Assembly: GCA_903837785.1 (NCBI GenBank)
Contig: CAILVY010000001.1
Span: forward strand, 1-38,042
DNA: 38,042 nucleotides
From: Candidatus Hydrogenedentota bacterium
Lineage (GTDB): Bacteria; Hydrogenedentota; Hydrogenedentia; Hydrogenedentales; CAILVY01
Reading direction: 5' to 3'
The notes beneath the pieces were generated by a model. That model was not told the origin of the DNA and searched no databases. It worked only from the letters and a program-made list of their open reading frames with translations. Shown here in pieces: positions 1 through 7,190 of this stretch. Numbering within the stretch: the first letter of the stretch is position 1; every line of letters starts with the position of its first letter. Position numbers and translations under genes: made by a program.

Positions 1-176
1 GCACCGCCCGCGCCGCCACCGCCGCCCAGAGCAGCGCTGGCAACGAGGTCGCTCGTCGCACCCGAGATGGCCGAGGAACCGCTGATTTTCGCAACGGCAA
101 CACCGGCGACCAGCCCGAACACGAGCAGAACCGCTACCGCAAGCAGCCCAATCTTCGAACGCTTCATTGTGCTCAC
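1..176 (-). CDS. Small secreted Gly-rich protein, 3' end beyond the window
   Basis: The first 58 codons of a minus-strand gene run off the left edge without a stop. The product begins MSTMKRSKIGLLAVAVLLVF: a basic start, then a strongly hydrophobic stretch ending near AGVAVA, which looks like a Sec signal peptide or a membrane anchor. After it comes a Ser/Ala region and a run of Gly (LGGGGGAGG) at the window edge. I place the start at the GTG at 176 because an AAGGAGG Shine-Dalgarno lies 9 nt upstream of it; the in-frame ATG at 167 would be 18 nt away. It is transcribed divergently from the glycosyltransferase cluster and has a convincing promoter at 254-282. The family is not recognisable from this fragment. 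Confidence 0.7.
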   Translation of the reverse strand, partial: MSTMKRSKIGLLAVAVLLVFGLVAGVAVAKISGSSAISGATSDLVASAALGGGGGAGG

Positions 177-253
177 TGCCTTACTCCTCCTTTTTACAGG
201 ACCATTAATCCAAGACAGACAATTCCAAAGCCTCACGCTTCGAACCAAGAGGG

Positions 254-282
254 ATTATAATACAAGGGCGCACAAAAGTCCA
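254..282 (-). promoter_or_regulatory. Sigma70-type promoter for the small secreted protein
   Basis: On the minus strand a perfect -10 box TATAAT (plus 254-259) is preceded by a 17-nt spacer and a -35-like box TGGACT (plus 277-282; four of six consensus bases). Transcription would start near 247, giving a leader of about 70 nt before the GTG at 176. Confidence 0.6.
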
Positions 283-538
283 CTACTTTTTTTGCCCCTT
301 TCCATCAAGGAGAAACACATGGGGCCGTCCGGGCATTCCCGAAGGTTCCGGGCCGGAAAAGGCTCTCTCCGTTCGGCGGTGCCCGGGCGCCACCCGGGGA
401 GGAACGGGACGAGGTGATTGGAATCCCTAAACGCAATGGTAGCATTGCCTTTTTTGGGGAGACGCCTTCGTGCATCGCTGTGGCCACCGGCAAAGGGTAT
501 GTGCCATTGCCGTGCGAACGGTTTGCAGATCTGTTGCG

Positions 539-569
539 TTGACCTCACGGGTACGGCTTCTGGTATGCT
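539..569 (+). promoter_or_regulatory. Candidate sigma70 promoter of the glycosyltransferase cluster
   Basis: TTGACC (539-544) and TATGCT (564-569) are separated by 19 nt, and the -10 box is preceded by TGG, giving an extended -10. The spacing is longer than ideal. It would start transcription near 576, about 22 nt before the GTG at 598, which supports that start codon and excludes the ATG at 565, which lies inside the -10 box. Confidence 0.45.
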
Positions 570-597
570 GTGGTTTCGCACAGGGCAGGTACCTCTC

Positions 598-3291
598 GTG
601 AGCAGTGATTCAAAGCAAATCTCGGGCATTGACGGGCGCCCCATGGCCTGGTATCGGGATGAATGGGTGTGGCTGTTCCTGATCCTGGCGCTTGGGTTGG
701 GGTTGCGCCTGTGGTACTTGGCTGAGGTGGTTCAGGCACCCGATTTTAGTGCGTTGCGCCAGGATTTGGATGTGCAGGATTACCAGGCCCGCGCCATGGT
801 GAGCGGAGACTGGACGGTGCGTCCCGGCGAAAATGATCCGGAGATTCGCACGACGCCTTACTATCGCCCACCCGGTTATCCATATTTCCTGGCGATCATT
901 TATGCGGCCACCCACGGGAGTGTTCTGGCGCCGCGCCTGGTCAACATCTTTCTCGGGCTTGCGGCCGCCGTGGTCCTGTACTTGCTGGGCCGTGCGGTTT
1001 ACGGCAACGTGGTGGGGCTCATTGCCGCCTTTTTTCAGGCAACGTACTGGGGTTTCCTGTATTACGAGGGAGAGGTGAATGATCCCGCGGTCTTCGCCTT
1101 CCTGGCGCCCTGCCTGATGCTGGTTCTGCTGCAATGGGTACGGCGCCTGCGCTTTTGGTGGGCGGGCTTGGCCGGATTGATCATCGGCTCTTATGCGCTC
1201 ATGCGCCCCAATATCCTGCTTTTCGGGCCGGTATTGGCGGGGTGGATGCTCTGGATGGCGGGACGGCGGGGATGCTGGCGATGCATCGCGCCGTCGTGGT
1301 GTGCGCTGGCGCTGGCCACATTCAGCGTGATTCTTCCCGTGACGGCGCGGAATTATGTGGTATCCGGGGAGGTGGTGCCCATATCCACCTACTTCGGCGA
1401 GAATTTTCTGATCGGTAATGGCGAGGATTCGGACGCCGTGACGCCCTGGACGCCGTACTTGCAGCGTCTGGAGGGCACCGGGAACTGGTCCGTTTGGGTC
1501 TACAACAACGTCGTTAAGGGGCTTGGGAAGGAGTTGGGCAAGGAGAACCTGCGCCATTCTGAGGCCTCCAACATCTTCTTTGCCAAGGGGATAGACTACA
1601 TCAAGGCGCACAAGTGGCGCACGTTCAAGTTGTGGATCAAGAAGGCCGTGCTGTTCTGGTCGCCTTGGGAGATCACGGAGAACAAGGTGGTCCAGTATGA
1701 GAAGGATTACTACCCGCCATTGAAGTATCTTCCGGGCTTCCCGCTGGTGATGGCGGTGTGGGTCTGCGGGCTGTTTTTCTTTGCCTGGGACCTGCGGTCA
1801 CGCAACGTGCTGGAGGGAACAGCGTCCTCGCAGGTGCGCGCCGCGGAGATGACCCTGCTGTTTCTTCTGTTTATTGTGGTGTATTTCGCGTCGTTCCTGC
1901 CTTTTTTTGTGAATGCGCGGGCCCGCATGCCGATTGTCGGGCTGTGCTTTCTGATCGGCGCCTATGGGTTGTACCGGATAGGGCGCTTCGCGGCCGAGCG
2001 GCGTTTCGGGGGGGCGCTGGCGGGGGTGGCGCTGTGCGCGGTACTCTATGGCCTCGCTTCGATAGACGTCTACTCCTATGTGCCGGATCGGGCGCGCTGG
2101 CACTATGACCGGGCGGATTCCTATCTTCGCGACGGGAAAGTGGAGCAGGCGGTGGCCGAGGCTGCGCAGATGATGGCGCTGCCCGAGCGGCCGATGTTCT
2201 ATATGCCCCATCGGCTGGGCTATGCGTTTGTGCGTCTGGGCCGTTACGCGGAGGCGGTGCCCTTGCTGCGCGCTTCCCTGAGTCCTGATCCCGCGGAGCA
2301 GGATCCGCGCTACCACGAGGATACGCAGTATCATCTTGGGATTGCCCTCACCCGTTCGGGGGACCTGGAAGGGGGCGTTGCGGCCTATGAGAAGGCACTG
2401 ACGCTGAAACCGGACGATGCACGGGTGCTGAACGACTTGGGCGTCATCGAGGAACAGCAGGGCCATTTGGAGCAGGCGAAGGCGCATTACGAGGCGGCGT
2501 TGCGCGCGGCGCCGGAGTTTGCACTGGCGCACAGTAACCTGGGCAATCTGTTGGGCTGGGAAGGCCGGCACGAGGATGCGGTGGCCCACTTCCGCGCAGC
2601 ATTGGCGGCAGAACCGAAGCAAGGCGCACACGCGTTCAACCTGGGCGTGCATCTGGCGGCGCTCGGGAAACCCGAAGAGGCCATGGCGGCGTACCGGCAG
2701 GCCATCGCGATCGCGCCGGAAGAGCCCCGGGCGCACAACAACCTTGGGCTGCTGCTTGCGGAATGTGGCCGACCGGAGATGGCCATCGCGGAGTATGAGG
2801 CAGCGTTGCGGGCGGTTCCAGACTTCGCCCTGGCGCGGGAGAACTGGGCACAGCTCTTGGCGGCGCAGGGCCGTTTCGAGGACGCCGTGGCGCTTTATAC
2901 GCGCGCGCTGGAGACCCGGCCCGAGGATCCGGCGCTGCACAATGGCTTGGGACGCTTATACGCCGCGCGCGGGGATCTCGGCAAGGCGCGGGAACAGTAC
3001 ACGCTTGCCCTTCAGTTGGATGCCTCGTTCGCGCCCACATTCCTCAACCTGGGCCTTCTCCTGATGGAGGAACAACGTCCTGAAGCGGCCGTCGAGCAGT
3101 TCCAGCAGGCGTTGACGCTGAATCCCGAGGATCCGGCCGCCGAATTCCATTTGGGAGAAGCCTTTTCAAGACTGGGGAAGAAGGCGGAGGCGGAGGCGCA
3201 TTACCGCCGCGCGCTCGAACGGCACGCGGATCGCGCACTCGTGATCCGGCGCTTGTCGGACTTGGCCGGGGATCAGGCGGCTTCGCCATGA
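598..3291 (+). CDS. GT39-like membrane glycosyltransferase with C-terminal TPR domain
   Basis: Predicted polytopic inner-membrane GT-C glycosyltransferase of the PMT/ArnT-like family 39, 897 residues from the GTG at 598. Residues about 20-490 hold the first membrane helix (WVWLFLILALGLGLRLWYL) and then the first periplasmic loop with the acidic motif QDLDVQDYQARA (D56-D61), where the catalytic acidic residue of this family lies. Several more helices follow. Residues about 497-885 are roughly 11 TPRs with the usual W/Y-LG-Y-A-P spacing. These enzymes use polyprenyl-phosphate sugars; the acceptor here is unknown. The start was chosen by the promoter at 539-569, a weak GGCAGG Shine-Dalgarno, and the length of the paralogue at 10169, with which the membrane domain aligns closely. 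ATG 643 is an alternative. Its last four bases overlap the next gene (ATGA), suggesting translational coupling. Confidence 0.85.
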   Translation: MSSDSKQISGIDGRPMAWYRDEWVWLFLILALGLGLRLWYLAEVVQAPDFSALRQDLDVQDYQARAMVSGDWTVRPGENDPEIRTTPYYRPPGYPYFLAIIYAATHGSVLAPRLVNIFLGLAAAVVLYLLGRAVYGNVVGLIAAFFQATYWGFLYYEGEVNDPAVFAFLAPCLMLVLLQWVRRLRFWWAGLAGLIIGSYALMRPNILLFGPVLAGWMLWMAGRRGCWRCIAPSWCALALATFSVILPVTARNYVVSGEVVPISTYFGENFLIGNGEDSDAVTPWTPYLQRLEGTGNWSVWVYNNVVKGLGKELGKENLRHSEASNIFFAKGIDYIKAHKWRTFKLWIKKAVLFWSPWEITENKVVQYEKDYYPPLKYLPGFPLVMAVWVCGLFFFAWDLRSRNVLEGTASSQVRAAEMTLLFLLFIVVYFASFLPFFVNARARMPIVGLCFLIGAYGLYRIGRFAAERRFGGALAGVALCAVLYGLASIDVYSYVPDRARWHYDRADSYLRDGKVEQAVAEAAQMMALPERPMFYMPHRLGYAFVRLGRYAEAVPLLRASLSPDPAEQDPRYHEDTQYHLGIALTRSGDLEGGVAAYEKALTLKPDDARVLNDLGVIEEQQGHLEQAKAHYEAALRAAPEFALAHSNLGNLLGWEGRHEDAVAHFRAALAAEPKQGAHAFNLGVHLAALGKPEEAMAAYRQAIAIAPEEPRAHNNLGLLLAECGRPEMAIAEYEAALRAVPDFALARENWAQLLAAQGRFEDAVALYTRALETRPEDPALHNGLGRLYAARGDLGKAREQYTLALQLDASFAPTFLNLGLLLMEEQRPEAAVEQFQQALTLNPEDPAAEFHLGEAFSRLGKKAEAEAHYRRALERHADRALVIRRLSDLAGDQAASP

Positions 3292-4769
3292 AACGATTCG
3301 GGCGATGGATCTTCTTCGCGGCGGCCAATCTCCTCTGGTTGGGAGCGCTCGCAGCGGGCTGCGAGGTCTACGAGGTCCTGCACACCCGGCACGAGAGGCC
3401 CGCGGTGGAAGCGTACGGGCTGCAGCGGGGCGCGGAGACTGCGCAGAAGAACGACGAGGTCATTGCCCGTTATGCGTCGGCGCCGCCGGAAATAGGCCTG
3501 GATGTCCGGGCGCGCGAATCCTTCGCGGCCTTGGACGAGCCGGCGCGCAAGGCCTTTGTCACGGAGCGCCACGAATGCGTCGTGCTGTGCGACCCGGTCG
3601 GGCGTATTCGCTCGGTCTTCGCGGCATCCGGAGATTCGGCAGCAGCCCAGTTCGGTGCCGCGCTGGCGTCGGGAACCGAACTTTCGGCGAGCCTCCCCGC
3701 GCACGAGCGCGCCGATGCGTCGGCGGCGCTGCGCGCCGCGCTGGCGGGGAACGCACCGCAGTACCGGGAATATGTCGTCCCCTCCCCCACTTCGCCCGAA
3801 TACGCGCTTCAATTCACGTTTCAGCCGTATGTATCTCAAGGCGAAGTGGGCGTGTTTGTCCGCGATTCGATGTGGGAAGTTCCCTGGCAGCGCTTTCGGA
3901 AGAACGTTCATCAGAATGACGCGTATGATTTTCACACGAACCATCTCGGGTTTCGCGGCGGGGATATTGAGGTCCCGAAACCACCGGGGGTGTTTCGCAT
4001 CCTGTGCATCGGCGGCTCGACGACCGCGGAGGGGCTCACGGACGAACTGACGTATCCCGCCATGTTGCAGCGGAAACTGCGGGAACATTTCCACAGCGAC
4101 AAGATTGAGGTGGTCAATGGGGGGATCTTCGCGGCGACGACCGGGCTGGAACGGAAGCGGCTGGGGGATTACCTGGCGGTCCAACCGGACCTGCTCATCC
4201 ACTACAATTTCGTGAACGATGTAACCTATCAGTATGCGCTGTGGGCTTCGGACAACGGGCTCTTCTCGTTGCTGAAGAACCGGCTGGCGCGGTCCTTGTT
4301 CTTGCGGCATCATTTCAATATGTGGCTGTTGCCGGGCCGGGGCACGCTGGAAAGCGCGATAGGCACAAGCGTCGTGGACAATATCCGGGCCATACTCGAG
4401 GGGGCGCGCACGGCGAAGGCGGAGATGGCGATCTGCAGTTTTGCGTGTCCCGACGTGGGGCATGTTCCGGCGGAAGACATTGACTACTTCAATTTGCGGC
4501 TCGATTCGATGATCGCACAAAGCACACTCGACATCCGCGGCTATGCGCAGGTCGTCGAGACATACAACGGCCTGATCCGGGACTTATGCAGGCGCGAGCA
4601 GTTGATCTACGTGCCGGTTTCCGAAGAATTGCGCGGCGGGACGGAGCTATTCACGGACATCTGCCACCTGCGGCCTTGGGCCATCGAGCGCAAGGCTGAG
4701 GCGGTGTTTCGAGCCATACGGGATCATGTGTCGGCACGGCTGTCAACCGGGCCGGAGCAAAGGCCATGA
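3288..4769 (+). CDS. SGNH/GDSL hydrolase with PAS-like N-terminal region
   Basis: Predicted envelope-anchored SGNH hydrolase, 493 residues. Residues 7-25 are a hydrophobic anchor ending in LAAGC, which could be a lipobox. Residues about 90-195 read like a PAS fold (VVLCDPVGRIRSVF, then a final strand GEVGVFVRD); this is my inference. Residues about 235-480 form the SGNH domain: block I IGGSTT with Ser244, block III FVND (Asn310), and block V DICH (Asp457, His460) complete the Ser-Asp-His set. Such enzymes remove or transfer O-acyl groups on glycans and are common in polysaccharide-modification loci. It overlaps both neighbours by ATGA, so it is made together with the GT39-TPR protein upstream and the second SGNH protein downstream. 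Substrate unknown. Confidence 0.8.
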   Translation: MKRFGRWIFFAAANLLWLGALAAGCEVYEVLHTRHERPAVEAYGLQRGAETAQKNDEVIARYASAPPEIGLDVRARESFAALDEPARKAFVTERHECVVLCDPVGRIRSVFAASGDSAAAQFGAALASGTELSASLPAHERADASAALRAALAGNAPQYREYVVPSPTSPEYALQFTFQPYVSQGEVGVFVRDSMWEVPWQRFRKNVHQNDAYDFHTNHLGFRGGDIEVPKPPGVFRILCIGGSTTAEGLTDELTYPAMLQRKLREHFHSDKIEVVNGGIFAATTGLERKRLGDYLAVQPDLLIHYNFVNDVTYQYALWASDNGLFSLLKNRLARSLFLRHHFNMWLLPGRGTLESAIGTSVVDNIRAILEGARTAKAEMAICSFACPDVGHVPAEDIDYFNLRLDSMIAQSTLDIRGYAQVVETYNGLIRDLCRREQLIYVPVSEELRGGTELFTDICHLRPWAIERKAEAVFRAIRDHVSARLSTGPEQRP

Positions 4770-7159
4770 GCGCAGTACGGGAGATGCCAGTGCGATCCGT
4801 GTTCCGGCAGGCGGGCCGCTGGGGCGTGCAGGGGCTGTTGATACTGCTTCTTTCCGTGGGGCTGCTGGGGGTCTTCGAGTTGGGCCTGCGGATTGGAGGG
4901 CTTGGCTACTCGACCCGATTTTTCCTGAAGAAGGAGTCTGCCGGCCGTCCGTATCTCGTCACGAACAAGGCGTTCTATCAACAGTTCTTTACACTGCCCA
5001 TCGACGACATGTGGGAAGCTTCGGAATGGGAGGCGCCGGCACACAAGGCGCCGGGCACGTACCGCGTCGTGATCTTGGGCAGTTCGGCTGCGCGCGGCTG
5101 GCCGGAGGCGGCCTTCTCGTTCTGGCGCATGATCGACGTGCTGTTGCGCACCCGCTATCCGGGGGTTCATTTCGAAGTGTATTGCGCGGCGCATCCGGGG
5201 GTGAATTCGCACGTGATGCGGGTGGCGGCGCGGGCATGCGCCCGGCTCGAGCCGGATCTTTATGTGGTGTACATGGGGAACAACGAGGTGAACGGGCCGT
5301 TTGGCGCCTCGGACCCGCGGCTGGAGAAGATCTTCCGCAGCACGGCGGCGATCCAGGCGAAAATCGCGGCCACGGATCTTCGCATGCTTCAGTTGCTTAC
5401 GGGGCACCGACAGGAGTTGTGGCGGGCGTCGCTGGAGGCCATCGAGAACTACTTCCCGCTGGAAGATCCGAGACTGGAGCTGGTTTACCGCCATTTTCAG
5501 GAGAATCTGGAAGCGATTTGCGACAGCGCCCGGGACGCGGGCGCCCCGGTGCTTCTCTGCAGCGTGGGCGCCAATCTGCGTGACTGGTTTCCGCAGAAGT
5601 CGCTGCACAAACCCGGGCTCTCGCCCGGGGATCTGGCGGCGTGGGAGACCCAGTTCTCGGCGGGGAAGTCCGCGGAAGAAGGCGCTCGCTACGCGGAGGC
5701 GGCCGCCGCGTATCAACGAGCCCTGATGCTGGATGGCGCCTATGCGGAGGCCCACTTCCGCCTCGGATCATGCTATTGGGCGCTGGGCGATTACGAGAAG
5801 GCGCGGACGGCCTTTGAGGCGGCATGCGACCACGATGCATTCCGGTCGCGCGCGTATTCGCGCATCGATGAGGTGATTCGCGATGTGGCGCAGTCGGCCT
5901 CGGGCCGGGGCGTCTACTTCACAGACGCGCGCCGGGCGCTGATGGAAGAGAGTCCAAACGGCGTTGCGGGCCGCGACTTCTTCTGCGATGCCTGCCATTT
6001 GACGTTCGAGGGCAACTACGTTCTCGCGCGCGCGGTGTTCGAACAGATCTCGGCCGTGCTGCCTACCTGGGTGCGGGAACGGCAGGCTGCGCCGGAGGTG
6101 TTGTCGTTAGATGCCTGCAAGGAGCGCTTGGGCTTCAGCCCGCCGGCGGAAGCCAACGTCCTGCGAAACATCTTGTTCCAAAGCGCTTCCTGGCACTGGC
6201 ACGCGGTGCCCGGTTTGTCCGAGCGCCTGGCGGAGTTGGAGAAAGAAGCGGGTCCCGAGCCGCTGCGGACGGAAGCGGATGCGTACGCGCGGGCGTTGGG
6301 CTTCTTCGGCACGGACCGGGTGCTGCTGCAACGTTATACCGAGGACCTGTTGAAACTGGGCGACGCCCCGCGCGCCCTCGAGACGGCGGAGCAACTGGTC
6401 AAGCTGCATCCGTGCCGGCGGGACACGCATCGTCTCTTGGGCATGGCCTTGGCGCGGAGCGGACGCTTTGACGACGCGGTGTGCGCGTTTCGGGATGCGG
6501 TGGGGTTGTATCCGGACGATGCGGAGTCCTGTTTCGAGATGGCGTCGGCCCTGGAACAACAGGGGAAGGCCGCCGAGGCGCTGGGGATGTATCGTCGGAC
6601 CCTGTCGATGGACGCGAATCACGAACGGGCCAAATGCGGGGAGGCAGCGGTCCTGGAGAAACAAGGGCGGACGGCGGAAGCGCTGCGCGCGTATCGTGAG
6701 GCCATTCTGATCCACCCGAATTACTATCGGGGCTTTGAAGGCTACGACGCGCTCTTGCTGCAGCAGCACGACCCGATGGGCCGGGTGCGGGCATGGCGCG
6801 CGGTGCTGCAGGAGGCGCCGAAGGCGGCACGGGCATATCTTCATCTCGGGATGTCGCTCGAAGCGGTCTCGGATCTGGCGGGGGCGGCGGAGGCGTATCG
6901 GCATGCCGTGGAGAACGATGCGCTGGACCCGGCCATGCAGGGCAGCCTCGGGTCGATGTTGCTCCGCCAAGGACAGGCGGCCGAGGCGGTGAAGCCGCTG
7001 CGGGAAGCAGTGCGCCTGAATCCGCACGCGGGCCAATTCTGGCAAGACTTGCTGACGGCCTTGTTGGATAGCGGGGATGTGGCGGGGGCGAAGGGGGCCG
7101 CGGAAGAATGCGGGCGGCTCGGCATCGAGTTGCCCGAGCCGCTTCGCGGGCGTCTCTAG
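4766..7159 (+). CDS. SGNH hydrolase with inserted and C-terminal TPRs
   Basis: Predicted membrane-anchored SGNH hydrolase, 797 residues. One N-terminal helix (about 20-42) is followed by block I ILGSSAARG (Ser107 as nucleophile), block III MGNNEVNG (Asn173; the usual GxND is GNNE here), and block V FFCDACHLT (Asp408, His411). Between blocks III and V, residues about 298-352 are two TPRs inserted into the catalytic fold. From about residue 490 to the end are about eight more TPRs. The architecture puts a catalytic acyl-ester hydrolase or transferase on a protein-binding scaffold. It starts inside the stop of the preceding SGNH gene (ATGA) and ends in TAG, 31 nt before the next gene. The GNNE variant is a known subgroup of this fold from memory; the substrate cannot be named. 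Confidence 0.82.
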   Translation: MSAVREMPVRSVFRQAGRWGVQGLLILLLSVGLLGVFELGLRIGGLGYSTRFFLKKESAGRPYLVTNKAFYQQFFTLPIDDMWEASEWEAPAHKAPGTYRVVILGSSAARGWPEAAFSFWRMIDVLLRTRYPGVHFEVYCAAHPGVNSHVMRVAARACARLEPDLYVVYMGNNEVNGPFGASDPRLEKIFRSTAAIQAKIAATDLRMLQLLTGHRQELWRASLEAIENYFPLEDPRLELVYRHFQENLEAICDSARDAGAPVLLCSVGANLRDWFPQKSLHKPGLSPGDLAAWETQFSAGKSAEEGARYAEAAAAYQRALMLDGAYAEAHFRLGSCYWALGDYEKARTAFEAACDHDAFRSRAYSRIDEVIRDVAQSASGRGVYFTDARRALMEESPNGVAGRDFFCDACHLTFEGNYVLARAVFEQISAVLPTWVRERQAAPEVLSLDACKERLGFSPPAEANVLRNILFQSASWHWHAVPGLSERLAELEKEAGPEPLRTEADAYARALGFFGTDRVLLQRYTEDLLKLGDAPRALETAEQLVKLHPCRRDTHRLLGMALARSGRFDDAVCAFRDAVGLYPDDAESCFEMASALEQQGKAAEALGMYRRTLSMDANHERAKCGEAAVLEKQGRTAEALRAYREAILIHPNYYRGFEGYDALLLQQHDPMGRVRAWRAVLQEAPKAARAYLHLGMSLEAVSDLAGAAEAYRHAVENDALDPAMQGSLGSMLLRQGQAAEAVKPLREAVRLNPHAGQFWQDLLTALLDSGDVAGAKGAAEECGRLGIELPEPLRGRL

Positions 7160-7190
7160 AGGATTGGACGGTTTCAGCCTGAGCGTTTTT

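Larger units (their letters stand above)
177..597. other. Divergent intergenic region, about 420 bp
   Basis: This stretch separates two divergent genes. It holds the minus-strand promoter (254-282), its Shine-Dalgarno, and the candidate plus-strand promoter (539-569). The open frame of the downstream glycosyltransferase extends back to 418, but residues encoded before 598 are Cys/Arg-rich, absent from the paralogue at 10169, and overlap the promoter, so I treat 283-538 as non-coding. I see nothing else in it. Confidence 0.6.

Noticed and set aside
610-1611. Long minus-strand open frame opposite the first GT39-TPR gene
   Set aside because: Composition is Arg/Pro/Gln/His-rich as expected from the antisense of a GC-rich gene; no motif; the plus strand has a clear family match.
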